A DNA stretch of 64,000 bases from Diphasiastrum complanatum (GCA_029204225.1 CM055100.1:11238769-11302768); one strand, 5' to 3'. Shown: positions 21,749 through 32,468, counted from the stretch's first letter. A program made the numbers and translations. Notes: generated from the sequence alone by a model not told the origin.

Positions 21749-23183
21749 TATTAGAAATCTCGGAAACGTCATAACGCTTACCATTGATGGAAAAACTCTT
21801 TGCATCTCTATGCGAGGATTCCGATGAAGCTCAGATGGAACTGATCTGTCGGAAAAGGCTACTACCTCAACCCGCGATCAGTCTTCCTCCGAATAGCAGA
21901 TAGCTACTGCTAATCTAACTACAAGTTTATAAACAACAGATAATGTTGAGTAAAACAATAGTGAAAAGATATCTACTGTTAGCATGCATTCAAACATTAT
22001 AGATCACACACATTACAATAGAGTATTGCGGAAATCGGTTCTATTATCAGAACTGAAAATTCACACGATACAATTTTTGAGCGTTGTCTATTTCCCAGAT
22101 AAGCACGTTGGCACAGGAGAGGTGCTCTCTCTCACGAGTAATGACTAGCTACTGCTAATCTATCAGCTCACTCCCGAGCTACAGTTTTGTGTAATCTGTA
22201 TATTTGCATATCTCATTCATTGATCATTTATGTGATCAATCCAAGGATCTGATTAAATTAAAAGATCTATTAAAAAAAAAATGCATTAGCCTTAAACAAA
22301 ACTAATTCTGGTTTCCTGTCATTGTCCTCCATGCATTAGCCGCTTCCTGCCCGTTGCACACTGGCCTTCACGCTGCATACCTTTGCGTTTTTGCTAAAGT
22401 ACATTTTTGCACCTTTAAGAAATACGTCGCATTTTTAAGGATAGGTGTCACCTTTCCAAGGGCAGGTGTCACTTTTTCAAGGACAGGTGTCACCTTTTTT
22501 AAGGCAAAAAGCCGACTTTAGGCCTAAAAACATTTCTAAGGCATTTGGAGACAGTGTCGCTTTTTTCCGAAAGGCGAAAAAGCCAACAATAGTCCTAAAA
22601 CTTCTCTAAGACATTTTAGCAACAATGTCGCTTTTTCCCGAAAGGCAAAAAAGTCGGCTTTAGGGTAGAAACCAGTTCTAAGGCAAGTGTCACTTTTCTA
22701 AAAGCGAGTGTCGCTTTTTTCCGAAAGGTGAAAAAGCCGACAATAGTCCTAAAACTTCTCTAAGGCATTTAGCGATAGTGTCACCTTTTCCCGAAAGGCG
22801 AAAAACGCAACCGTAAAGGCAAAAACCAGATCTAAGGCTAGTGTCGCATTTCTAAGGCCAAGTGTTGCCTTTTCTCGAAAGGCGAAAAATGCGAGAGTAG
22901 GCCAGAAAACATTTCTAAGGCATTTAAGGACAATGTCGCCTTTTTCGCAAAAATGTGAAAAATGCGACAGTGTTGGGCAAAGTTGCCAAAGTTAATTTCT
23001 AAGTGTTTTAGACCTAAGGATGAATTTTCCTCATGACCCAAAAATGTGAACTATGTGACGAAACAGTTAAAAAATGCAGACTGTGTGAAACATAGTTCAA
23101 AATGCATAGTTGCTAAAAACAACAAAGGAAAAACTAAGGAAAATTGCTAAGGCTTTGAAAGATAGAAACTCTTAGTTTCTTCA
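21749..23183 (-). repeat. G 5' LTR with expanded hairpin repeats
   Basis: 1435 bp, colinear with the 3' LTR but about 275 bp longer because of extra repeat units at about 22395-22985. One unit (22556-22586) is almost a perfect palindrome: GTCGCTTTTTTCCG pairs with the following GGCGAAAAAGCC part. The terminal TG is changed to TA at 21749-21750. Confidence 0.87.
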
Positions 23184-23188
23184 CTTTA

Positions 23189-24281
23189 CAAAGTCCATGT
23201 CAATGTATGTTTTAGCACGATGTAGCTGGGGTTCAACTAGGTGGTTGGTGATCATTCAATTCTTGGTAAGAAATATAATAGCTATCAATAAAACTATTCG
23301 AGCACCAAATCAGTCAACTCAAAGACTCCCTTCGAAGCTTTCTATGGCTACAAATCTAGTCTACAACACCTCCGAGTGTTTGGTTGTCTTTGCTATGTAC
23401 ACATCCCCTCTGATCTGAGAAAGAAGCTTGACCCTGTTAGCTGCAGGAGTATCTTCATTGGATACTCAATGTCACACAAGGCATACAGGATTTTTGATGT
23501 TGAGACAAGCTGAATCTCAGTTAGTCGATATGTTGTCTATACAGAAGATAAATTTTTCAACTTCAAGCAGAAGTAGCCAACGCAAGAGTTCATCCCAATG
23601 ACTCCCATCACCATCAACAGGCCTCGGACCTGCAACTGTTCTGATGGACATCGAAGATATCTTTGTCACAGACAACAGGAGAATCATTATATCAGCAACC
23701 AATTGGTGTTCAGAGATCTGCATGACATCGACAAGAACCTGATCATTTCATCCCTCAGGCATTCATCAGCAATGATGAACCTACTTCAGTAACAGAAGCC
23801 TTGTCAAGCTCGAATGCAGACAACTGGCATTCCACCATGCATGTTGAGTACAACTCATTGATGAAGAACAGGACCTGGGGCCTTGTCGAAGCTCCTTCAG
23901 AAGCAAAGATCATCGACACCAAGTGTATCTTCAAGTTGAAACTCAATCCAGACGGTTCTATAGCCAGATGGAAAGATCGTCTAGTTGTCAAAGGATACAA
24001 ACAAACTTATGGGATTGACTACACTGAGACATATAGTCTAGTAGTAAGACTTCAATCAATTCGATCTTTATTCGCCTTCGTAGCTGCCGAAGATCTGGAA
24101 ATACACCAAATGGATGTTCAGACAGCCTTTCTGAATGGATACATACAAGAAGATATTTACATCTATCAACTTGAAGGTTGCGTCCTTCGAGGCCAAGAAC
24201 ACAAAGTATGTAAGCTACAAAAAGCTCTCTATAGGCTAAAGCAAGCTCCAAGGGCCTAGTTTGATAAAATCAATCAATTCT
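23189..24281 (+). pseudogene. Copia integrase C-terminus and reverse-transcriptase N-terminus
   Basis: The plus strand reads integrase end blocks FEAFYGYKSSLQHLRVFGCL and IGYSMSHKAYRIFD (23.3-23.5 kb). Reverse transcriptase then starts (EYNSLMKNRTWGLV at 23.85 kb, IFKLKLNPDGSIARWKDRLV, QMDVQTAFLNGYIQEDIY at 24.1 kb, LYRLKQAPRA at 24.24 kb). A stop follows PRA and the frame resumes as FDKINQFL until LTR F begins. The catalytic YVDD and RNase H are missing. This is the older copia that G interrupted on its left side. Confidence 0.85.
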
Positions 24282-24872
24282 TGTTGTAGCATGTACATAT
24301 ATATACATAACAACAACTCACGTAGATGATGATGAGTCAATCTGTGATGAATGCATGCAAGTGGAGAAGAGTAAAACAGAGTTCCCACACGAACTCAATT
24401 GTGTCTTCATTATCTGATTCCATAGGATCAGATCTTAGAGAGAGTGAAAGCCATTCAGAAGATAGAAATAGTTATTTAATTTGTAACTGGCTAAGTAAGA
24501 TCACTACACACAGTGCAACATTACTGTGAATCATTCTTGAGCACGGGAGTGTGATCTGATCGTTGTAATCACAACTGCTTAATTTAGATTATCTATTCTT
24601 CTTATGTGTATCGCACTACAAATGCTTTCTGATAGTTTTTTTTCCTCTATTGACACTCACTCAATCTGGAATGTCTAATCTCGAAGGTAGCATGGGTGTC
24701 TTAGATGCCTAACTGTTTGCTCCTTCATGGTTGTCTTTGACACCTACAAGATATTTCTTCATTCGATCTAAGTTAATACTCTATTGTAGTTTTGGTAAAG
24801 ATCTTGAAATATTCTCTATGTTGGAGCTGTGTCTCTTCTTCCGCACCTAATCTATTCGAGAGCACCCCAACA
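24282..24872 (-). repeat. LTR F (isolated)
   Basis: 591 bp with 5-base inverted ends (TGTTG / CAACA). On the minus strand it starts TGTTGGGGTGCTC. A partial second copy lies in plus orientation at 48148-48677. Neither a primer-binding site nor a purine tract adjoins it, and its flanks (ATTCT / CTAAG) do not match, so it is not a simple solo LTR. It sits at the junction of a plus-strand copia and the minus-strand copia D, suggesting recombination at LTRs. Confidence 0.75.
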
Positions 24873-26032
24873 CTAAGCTTATAAAGCCAAGGGCTAAAAT
24901 TTTTCGAGACTTGTCAATAATGGTGCAGCCTTTTGTATTGAATTCTACCCTACAACCTGAATTAGTGATTCTGCTTATAGAAAGTAGATTTTTGGTAAGG
25001 TTCGAAACATGTAAAACATTGGACAACAACTTGATATCACCTCTTTGAAATTCGACCCTGACTATTCCTTCACCTCCAATGGAATGGGATGAGTTGTCTC
25101 CAAGTTGCACAAATCTAGAATGGGTAAAAGGCTTGTTGCTTTGGAACCAATCCCAATGGTGAGTCATGTGTTGAGTTTCTCTGAAGTCCAAGTACCAAGA
25201 ATCGATATCTTGCAGATTTTCAACCTTGGTCATGAAGGCAGCTTCATCTTCCTCTTGTGGATCGAGTGAGTGGTTGGGACAACATTGGCTTGTTGTTGGG
25301 ACTGCTTCTTTCTTTCATTGTTGTAGTTGAGTGTTCTGCAGTCCTTGATGAGATGACCGATCCTCTTACAATATTTGCAGAATAGTTTCTACATTGGCTA
25401 GAATGATGAAGAATTCAATCTTGAACCAAAATTTGATCTTGAACCAAAATTTGATCTAGAACCAAAATTTGATCCAAAACCAAAATTCGATCTAGATTGC
25501 ATGTTGCTCTTCCTGTTAGAATAATCTAATTTTGTGGATTTTTTTTATTTGAACTTTTGATTTTTCTTTGTATACAAAGCTTGAGGATCAGATCCTAGGC
25601 CTGAGGAGGATGCATTTCTACTAATCTCCTCTTGTAATAGCATCAAAATGACTCTAGATAGAGTGAGATGTTGTTGGGTCAAAATGGCCATGACCCAGTT
25701 TTCATAGGCTTTAGCGAGATTTGATAAAAGAGTCATCACTGCATCGAAATCTTCTATTACTAAGCCGGTTCTAGTCATCTACTCCATAAGGTTTTTGAAT
25801 GTATTGAGATAGCTGGAAGTGGTTTTTGCATCAGACATTCTCAAAGTGAAGAATTTATTCCTCAGATGGAGTTTAGAAGTGACATCTCTGATGTCATAAA
25901 GAGTAGCTAAGATGTCCCAAGCATCCTTAGTAGTCTGTGTAGATCAGATATGACTGATGTGGGAGTCTTTGATATTCAAAGTAATTAAGGCAAATGCCTT
26001 GTCATCTCATTGCCTCCATTTGGTGATGCTAG
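24873..26032 (-). pseudogene. Copia D: gag, zinc knuckle and pre-integrase region (first part)
   Basis: Reading down from 26032: gag helices (STQTTKDAWDILATLYDI, LHLRNKFFTLRMSD), a middle gag block (25778-25545) and a zinc knuckle CKYCKRIGHLIKDC (about 25380-25338). A protease-like SWYLDFRETQHMTHHWD follows, in which the DSGA site has become DFRE, and then the pre-integrase segment VLHVSNLTKNLLSISRI. The sequence is interrupted by stops and cut at LTR F. The gag start lies on the other side of element E (32188-32340). Confidence 0.85.
25421..25492 (-). repeat. 18-bp tandem repeat coding a hexapeptide in D gag
   Basis: Four 18-base units (plus strand TTGAACCAAAATTTGATC and variants) encode a repeated RSNFGS-type hexapeptide between the gag core and the zinc knuckle. 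Units differ by one to three bases. Confidence 0.9.
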
Positions 26033-26714
26033 TGTAAAAATTACAGCAAATAAGGATCCTAAAACACTTGAAATGATGAGGGAAACAATAGATTATGATT
26101 TCATAAGATTAGCACAAGTTGAACCATCAAAATCCATCAAAAATCTATGCTTGAACCTCACTAAATGGCCCAAATCCTTGAAGAAGGCTTCACACGTGTG
26201 AAAGTACGGCCTCCCACAGTCTGAGTACTGTACACCAGACCCAGATTCAATCCTATAATCATTAGTAATCACAAGTACTCAAACAATTATGAACATAGAG
26301 AGCAATTGCACCATTATGAGAGAAAAAACATGAAATTGCTTGATTAATTTTGGTGAGATATCATCACCTATATATACATGATCCATCACGGTTTTGGGCA
26401 GGTATGAGTAGCCCTAAACCTATCCCTAATGCTAATTTTGGTGGATCTTTCATCCCTACCAAGTTAGGGTTGGAATCTTGGAGATCCCTCAACAATGCAA
26501 AAATTACCAAAAATAGCTCCTATTTTTTCTCCCTTGTATCTAAGCATAATTTGGACTCATTCCAAAGGTTCTAACACTTAGGTCTACTTGAGAACATCCT
26601 TATGAATGGAATCCTATGCTATTTGGCACGTGTGACAAGCCACATCATGACCATCTAACTATTTACAAGTCATATGACCAAAACTAGTCAAGCTAGAATT
26701 GTGAATTTTTAACA
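26033..26714 (-). repeat. E 3' LTR
   Basis: 682 bp, plus-strand TGTAAAAATT to TTTTTAACA. It carries a TATA-like CTATATATAC run at 26368-26377, which on the minus strand would sit upstream of a transcription start. Confidence 0.97.
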
Positions 26715-26727
26715 CTCCTCCTCACTA
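26715..26727 (-). promoter_or_regulatory. E polypurine tract
   Basis: Minus-strand GTGAGGAGGAG lies immediately before the 3' LTR and touches the polyprotein stop codon (26729-26731). Confidence 0.9.
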
Positions 26728-26728
26728 T

Positions 26729-29700
26729 CTAGCTTGGTTCAATCATTGCTTTACTAATCACTCCAAGTGATGATCTGAACTTCATAAAAGGTGTCTTTTG
26801 AAGTGGTTTAGTAAGTAGATCAGCTACACATTCATTGCTTGGAACATGCTCCAAAGCAATCTCCTTGGCTTGCACCATTTCTCTCACAAAGTGATGGCGT
26901 ATCTCAATGTGCTTAGATCTTGCATGGAAGATTGGGTTAGATGCAAGGTGTTGGGCTGATATATTGTCATTGTAGATGATTGGTGCCTCCTCTGAATCCA
27001 TGATCTTTAGTTCCACCAATAATCTCTTGATCCAAAGTACCTCCTTTGTAGTGGTTGTCAAAGCTTTGTACTCGGCCTCGGTTGAAGATAGAGATATAGT
27101 TTCTTGCTTTTTTGAAAGCCATGAAACCACACCTTCTCCTATGAAAGTTGAATAGGCACTTGTTGATTTCCTATCCCTCTTGTCCCCTGCAAAATCTGAA
27201 TCACTAAATGCATGAAGGTTAATCACATCTCCTCTATATAGAATCCCAAAATCCAATGTACCCGAGATGTATCTTAGAATCCTCTTAGCCTTTTTCCAAT
27301 GGATATTCAATGGATTTTGCATGGATTGGCTCAACCTACATACACTAAAGCTAAGATCTGGTCTAGTTATAGTGATCCACATTAAGGAACCTATAAGTTG
27401 CCTAAACAAAGTGATGTCCATGAAGGATCTTTCATCATCTTCATTTGGCACTTTTACATCTTGCTCCATTGGTGTGTCAACACTTTTGCATACTTCCATC
27501 TTAAACTTCTTCAAAAGACTTTGAGCATAGTTTACTTGACTTATAAAGATAAAATCAGACCCTCTAAGTATTTCTATGCCTAAGATGAAGTGAAGACACC
27601 CTAGATCTACCATCTTGAACTCTAAGGATAGATCTATCTTGATTTTTTCAATACCATCAACACTATTTCCACTAATGATGATGTCATCTACATAAATGAG
27701 TAAAAGTACAATACCAACATCATCAAACTTAATGTAAAGAGTGGGATCATATTCACTTTGAACAAAAGAAAGTGAAATAAGATAGCAATGTAGTCTTGAA
27801 TTCCAAGATCTCGAGGCTTGCTTCAAGCCATAGATGCTTCTTTGGAGATGGCATACTTTGTTCTCCATTCCATGCTTGATGAACCCTTGTGGCTGCTCCA
27901 TATAGATATCCTCTTCCAAAAAACCATTCAAGAAAGCATTAGAGACATCCATTTGACATAGAATCCATACAAAATGTGATGCAAGTGCAATGATTAGCCT
28001 TATTGTGACCATCTTGGCCACGGGTGCAAAAGTTTCCTCATAGTCTATCCCTCTCTCTTGAGCATAACCTTTTGCAACTAATCTTGCTTTATGTTTGTTA
28101 ACACTCCCATTTGCATTCAACTTAAGCTTGAAGACCCACTTGCATCCTATTACATTCCTTTGAGGTCTCTCAACAAGCAACCAAGTTTCATTCTCAATCA
28201 AGGCATCATACTCATCCAACATAGCTTTATACCATTCTTTGGAGTTCAATGCATCTTCAACATTAGATGGTTCTTCAAAACTAGATAAAGCATAAGAAGT
28301 GGATGAGATACCCTCAACTTGCTGTCCTTTGCCTTGATATGTGAGCCTTGATGGCTCCACTTTTGCCCTTGAAGATCTCCTTGGTGTGATAGGTGGGTTT
28401 GGTGCTTGCTCCTCCATGAGCTCCTCCTCAAAACCAAGATCTTGCTCCTCGGCCATCTTCTTCTTGATTGTTGGAGCACTTGAGCCTTCTTCAAGCATAT
28501 GCATATGATGTTCATCAAAGATGACATCCCTTGAAACAACAAATTTGTTCAAGGATGGGAGATAGACTTTGTAGCCCTTGCTTGAGCTTGCATATCCAAG
28601 CATGATCCCTCTTGTGGAAGATGGATCCTCCTTGGTTCTTGTTTCCAATGGCACATGCACATAACATATACACCCAAAAACTTTCAAGTGATTAAGATTG
28701 GGTTTCTTTCCATACAACATCTCATAAGGAGTTTTGCCTTCAATTGCTTTGCAAGACACCCTATTCATCAAGTAGTTTGCACATACAAGAGACTCACCCC
28801 AAAAGGATTTGGGCAAACAAGCATCTAATCTTAAAGCCTTAGAACATTCACATAATGTTCTATTCCTTCTTTCAGCAACTCCATTTTGTTGAGGAGTGTA
28901 AGGACAAGAAGTCTCTTTCTTGATCCCTTCCTCCTCACAAAAGGCCTTGAACTCATTGGAGATGAATTCTCCACCATTGTCACTTCTAAGAATCTTGATG
29001 CTATGATTATGATGCTTTTCCACAAACAACTTGAACTTTACAAAAGTATCAAATACTTGAGACTTGAAAGAAAGTAAGAACACCCAACAATATCTTGAGT
29101 AGTCATCAATGAAGGTTAAAAACATGGATGAACCTCCATTAGATTTGGTGCTAGCAATGTGCACATCCGAGTGTATGAGTTCAAGAGGATGAGATGACTT
29201 TGTGATGGAGTTAGGAAACACCTTCTTATGTGCCTTGGATAAGGCACAAGCTTCACAAACCTTGTCTTCCTTCCCAATAGACCTTGGTAGGCCTAAAGCA
29301 TACTCCTCCTTGATCATAGCCTCCATGGAACCCGAGTTGACATGTCCAAGTCTTTTGTGCCATAAAGTAAAGGTAGATATCTTGCTCTTCTCGGCCAACA
29401 TGACAACATTAGTATCCACAAATGCATCCAGCTTATAAAGTTTGCCAAGTCTAGTGCCCTTAGCCACTATCTTACCCTTCTTCTTGATGAAACATTCATT
29501 TGAAGCAAAGTCAACATTGAAACCATTGTCTACCATTTGGCCAACACTTAGTAGATTCTTTGTTATTGTAGGAATGTACAAAACACCTTCTATGTTGATC
29601 TTTTTGGAAGATCCTAAGCAAAGGGGAATGGTACCAACTCCTTCAATCTTACAAGCTTCATCATTTGCTGTATAGATAGACTTTATAGGTCCATCATAAG

Positions 29701-30697
29701 ATAAGAGAGAAGAGAAAAACTCCCTTTTACTAGTCATGTGTGAACTAGCACCCGAGTCAATCCACCAAGGATCTTCTCCTTTGAAGCTTGTTGAAGAAAA
29801 TATGGACATCATGAGAGAGTCCTCATGTGAACTCTCCTCCTCCTCCTCTTTGCTCATGTTGGCTTGGCTTTGATCTTGCTTCCTCTTGAAGCATTCTGAG
29901 GCATAATGCCCCATCTTGCTACAATAGTAGCACTTCACCTTTGATTTGTCCTTCTTGACTTTGGTGGTTGATGGAGATGCCATTGGGGGTCCTTCTTGAT
30001 CCTCAAGCTTTGTAGACTTCTTGAATGTTGATCCTTTGCCTTTGGACTTGCCTTTGCCTTTGGTGAAGAGAGCTTGGTCATCTCCACCTTGGATGGAAAG
30101 CCTATCCATCCTCTCTTGCATTTGGCTCCTTCTTGATTCCTCGTCCATGAGTGTGCCTTGGAGTTCTTCAAGTATGGGTAGCTTACCCATAATTGCATAT
30201 CCCTGAACCAAATTGTCAAATTCAAAGCTTATTCCATTCAATATGAGTTGAACAAGCTCTTCATCCTTGATAGGGTCACCTATAAAGGCTAGCTCTTTGT
30301 TCAATTCCTTTACTCTTAGGACAAAAGTATGTGCACTCTCTCCTTTCTTTTGATAGCTTCTATAGATTTGATTCTTCAAAGCTAACATTCTAGTTTGGTT
30401 CTTGGATTCATAGACCTTTTGCAAAGTCTCCCAAGCATCTTGAGCTGAAGTGCAATCTCCTACCTCTCTTAAGAGTTCATTTGCAACATTCATTTTTATG
30501 CAATGTAGTGCAACATTGCACCTCTTGATGTATTTGGCTTTTTCTTGAGGATGAATAGGTTCACCCTCCTTACCATTTACAATTTCCATCAGATCTTGCA
30601 TGATCATGATAGATTCCATTCTAACTTTCCATATGGAATAGTTAGTTTTGTTGAGCCTTTCATTAGTATCCAAAAGATATGCATTTATAGATGCCAT
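26729..30697 (-). CDS. Copia Gag-Pol polyprotein, full length
   Basis: 1322 residues in one frame, the usual size for plant Ty1/copia. Domains in order: gag (1-230), which packages RNA in cytoplasmic particles; zinc knuckle Cys256, Cys259, His264, Cys269; aspartic protease with WWIDSGASSHM (Asp314); integrase zinc-binding His447/His452/Cys481/Cys484; integrase core with Asp511, Asp573 and Glu609, a DD35E spacing; reverse transcriptase with CKWVFKLK (852-859), MDVSNAFLNG (916-925) and YVDD (1002-1005); RNase H with SDSDFAGD and SSTEAEY, then RSKHIEIRHHFVRE near the end. All catalytic residues are present and there is no frameshift. Gag and Pol are not separated by a stop, as in most plant copia. 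The start Met lies about 810 bases after the LTR and begins the standard MASINAYLLDT..NYSIWKVRM gag opening. Whether it is transcribed cannot be seen. Confidence 0.97.
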   Translation of the reverse strand: MASINAYLLDTNERLNKTNYSIWKVRMESIMIMQDLMEIVNGKEGEPIHPQEKAKYIKRCNVALHCIKMNVANELLREVGDCTSAQDAWETLQKVYESKNQTRMLALKNQIYRSYQKKGESAHTFVLRVKELNKELAFIGDPIKDEELVQLILNGISFEFDNLVQGYAIMGKLPILEELQGTLMDEESRRSQMQERMDRLSIQGGDDQALFTKGKGKSKGKGSTFKKSTKLEDQEGPPMASPSTTKVKKDKSKVKCYYCSKMGHYASECFKRKQDQSQANMSKEEEEESSHEDSLMMSIFSSTSFKGEDPWWIDSGASSHMTSKREFFSSLLSYDGPIKSIYTANDEACKIEGVGTIPLCLGSSKKINIEGVLYIPTITKNLLSVGQMVDNGFNVDFASNECFIKKKGKIVAKGTRLGKLYKLDAFVDTNVVMLAEKSKISTFTLWHKRLGHVNSGSMEAMIKEEYALGLPRSIGKEDKVCEACALSKAHKKVFPNSITKSSHPLELIHSDVHIASTKSNGGSSMFLTFIDDYSRYCWVFLLSFKSQVFDTFVKFKLFVEKHHNHSIKILRSDNGGEFISNEFKAFCEEEGIKKETSCPYTPQQNGVAERRNRTLCECSKALRLDACLPKSFWGESLVCANYLMNRVSCKAIEGKTPYEMLYGKKPNLNHLKVFGCICYVHVPLETRTKEDPSSTRGIMLGYASSSKGYKVYLPSLNKFVVSRDVIFDEHHMHMLEEGSSAPTIKKKMAEEQDLGFEEELMEEQAPNPPITPRRSSRAKVEPSRLTYQGKGQQVEGISSTSYALSSFEEPSNVEDALNSKEWYKAMLDEYDALIENETWLLVERPQRNVIGCKWVFKLKLNANGSVNKHKARLVAKGYAQERGIDYEETFAPVAKMVTIRLIIALASHFVWILCQMDVSNAFLNGFLEEDIYMEQPQGFIKHGMENKVCHLQRSIYGLKQASRSWNSRLHCYLISLSFVQSEYDPTLYIKFDDVGIVLLLIYVDDIIISGNSVDGIEKIKIDLSLEFKMVDLGCLHFILGIEILRGSDFIFISQVNYAQSLLKKFKMEVCKSVDTPMEQDVKVPNEDDERSFMDITLFRQLIGSLMWITITRPDLSFSVCRLSQSMQNPLNIHWKKAKRILRYISGTLDFGILYRGDVINLHAFSDSDFAGDKRDRKSTSAYSTFIGEGVVSWLSKKQETISLSSTEAEYKALTTTTKEVLWIKRLLVELKIMDSEEAPIIYNDNISAQHLASNPIFHARSKHIEIRHHFVREMVQAKEIALEHVPSNECVADLLTKPLQKTPFMKFRSSLGVISKAMIEPS

Positions 30698-31494
30698 CTA
30701 GTCTCCTAATCAAGGACTTGACACAAATGAAGGTTACTTCTATTGATTTGATTGAAGGTCTACCTTATCCCACTTCTTAGGGACCTGAAAAGATCAGTAA
30801 TAGACTTCCTATAAAGATCTAAGAATGATCTCTAACAAAATCAAATCATAGAATACTAGAAACAATGCACTTGCTTGATTGAAGTAGACAATACTAGTAG
30901 AATTGCCCCTCTTTCTATAAAGAACATTAAAGCTTCCAAATGATCTGATCAAGAGTGAATTTCAACAACCTAATATACTTCCAAAATCACTTGTAAAAGA
31001 TCTAAATGGAACTTAATGAGGATGCAACACAATCTACTATCCAATCACAAGCAAAAAATGATCAAAATTGATGAAAAATTGATCTAATTTGGTGCATAAG
31101 TCAAGCAATGGTTGGACTGAACCTAAATCACTTTAGGAGGTGCCTACTACACCTTAGAACGCCTTGAAGAGTCCCCAAAACTCTTATCTTCCCTCTCCTT
31201 GAATGCTAGAAAGCCTCATCTATGAAATCACCTCCAAAACTCGCTTAGAAATCAATGCTTGGAGCAAGCAAAACTTGCTATCTTGGTAATGTGAATTGAA
31301 TTCAACTTTGCCTCTGGTTTTAGACACCTAAACACCTGCAAATGAAGTCACACAACACCAATCTCCAATGTATTTGACTCACTTTGAGTTCTAGAATCAA
31401 TACTAGATGCTAAGATCCAATCTACACAAGATTTAGATCAAAAATTGTGATCAAATTGAATGAAAACCAAGGATTTAGCTCATTTCAGCCTTTA
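30698..31494 (-). other. E untranslated leader
   Basis: About 800 bases between primer-binding site and gag start. No open frame of note; it presumably carries packaging signals. Confidence 0.7.
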
Positions 31495-31507
31495 GGCTCT
31501 GATACCA
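31495..31507 (-). promoter_or_regulatory. E primer-binding site (initiator tRNA-Met)
   Basis: Minus-strand TGGTATCAGAGCC directly adjoins the 5' LTR with no spacer. Confidence 0.95.
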
Positions 31508-32187
31508 TGTAAAAATTACAGCAAATAAGGATCCTAAAACACTTGAAATGATGAGGGAAACAATAGATTATGATTTCATAAGATTAGCACAAGTTGAACC
31601 ATCAAAATCCATCAAAAATCTATGCTTGAACCTCACTAAATGGCCCAAATCCTTGAAGAAGACTTCACACATGTGAAAGTACGGCCTCCCACAGTCTGAG
31701 TACTGTACACCAGACCTAAATTCAATACTATAATCATTAGTAATCACAAGTACTCAAACAATTATGAACATAGAGAGCAATTGCACCATTATGAGAGAAA
31801 AAACATGAAATTGCTTGATTAATTTTGGTGAGATATCATCACCTATATATACATGATCCATCACGGTTTTGGGTAGGTATGAGTAGCCCTAAACCTATCC
31901 CTAATGCTAATTTTGGTGGATCTTTCATCCCTACCAAGTTAGGGTTGGTCTTGGAGATCCCTCAACAATGCAAAAATTACCAAAAATAGCTCCTATTTTT
32001 TCTCCCTTGTATCTAAGCATAATTTGGACTCATTCCAAAGGTTCTAACACTTAGGTCTACTTGAGAACATCCTTATGAATGGAATCCTATGCTATTTGGC
32101 ACGTGTGACAAGCCACATCATGACCATCTAACTATTTACAAGTCATATGACCAAAACTAGTCAAGCTAGAATTGTGAATTTTTAACA
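31508..32187 (-). repeat. E 5' LTR
   Basis: 680 bp, colinear with 26033-26714. A TATA-like run (31843-31852) could drive transcription of the polyprotein toward lower coordinates. Confidence 0.97.
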
Positions 32188-32340
32188 GCTAGCTGCATCA
32201 GCCTTTGGCTTGATATTAGTGCCATCAACTATGTCCCACAATTCTTTGGCTAGTAGAATGACTATCATCTTGAACTTCCAAAGATGTTCGTTCTCTCCAT
32301 CGAGCTTGTCAATCAAAGAAGAACTACATGATGGATCCAT
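32188..32340 (-). pseudogene. Copia D gag N-terminus (second part)
   Basis: From the ATG at 32340 the minus strand reads SLIDKLDGENEHLWKFKM and AKELWDIVDGTNIKPKAD, the N-terminal UBN2/DUF4219-like block of copia gag. It ends at the GCTAG duplicate where E entered; the next gag residues are at 26032 and below. Confidence 0.85.
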
Positions 32341-32468
32341 TCTGGTATTGTAACGAGATCGTTGATAGAAACAACGATGTCAAAAAACTATTGGCTGCGC
32401 ACTTGCTGAAATGATGGTAAAGATGAGACTGATAACCCACAATGAATATGCAGATTACTGAGCCACAC

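Larger units (their letters stand above)
18738..23183 (-). mobile_element. G: internally deleted copia LTR retrotransposon
   Basis: A 4.45-kb element with a perfect 5-bp target duplication (CTTTA at 18733-18737 and 23184-23188), LTRs of 1160 and 1435 bp and an internal part of only 1.85 kb. Reading the minus strand, a Met primer-binding variant adjoins the 5' LTR (21735-21747) and a purine tract adjoins the 3' LTR (19898-19911). Between them lie integrase and reverse-transcriptase/RNase H pieces, but no gag or protease, so it must have been mobilised by other elements. Confidence 0.9.
26033..32187 (-). mobile_element. E: intact young copia LTR retrotransposon
   Basis: A 6155-bp element with LTRs of 682 and 680 bp that differ by only about six substitutions and one 2-base indel (about 1% by eye). 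Ends are TGTT/AACA type, the target duplication is perfect (GCTAG at 26028-26032 and 32188-32192), and primer-binding site and purine tract are canonical. It encodes one uninterrupted 1322-residue polyprotein. It is inserted in the gag of copia D. It is the most recent insertion in the window and the only one that could still be autonomous. Confidence 0.97.

Noticed and set aside
24282-24872. Simple solo LTR
   Set aside because: The flanking five bases do not match and the flanks belong to two unrelated elements.
27267-30206. Several plus-strand open frames of 60-85 codons inside E
   Set aside because: They are antisense shadows of the 1322-codon polyprotein.
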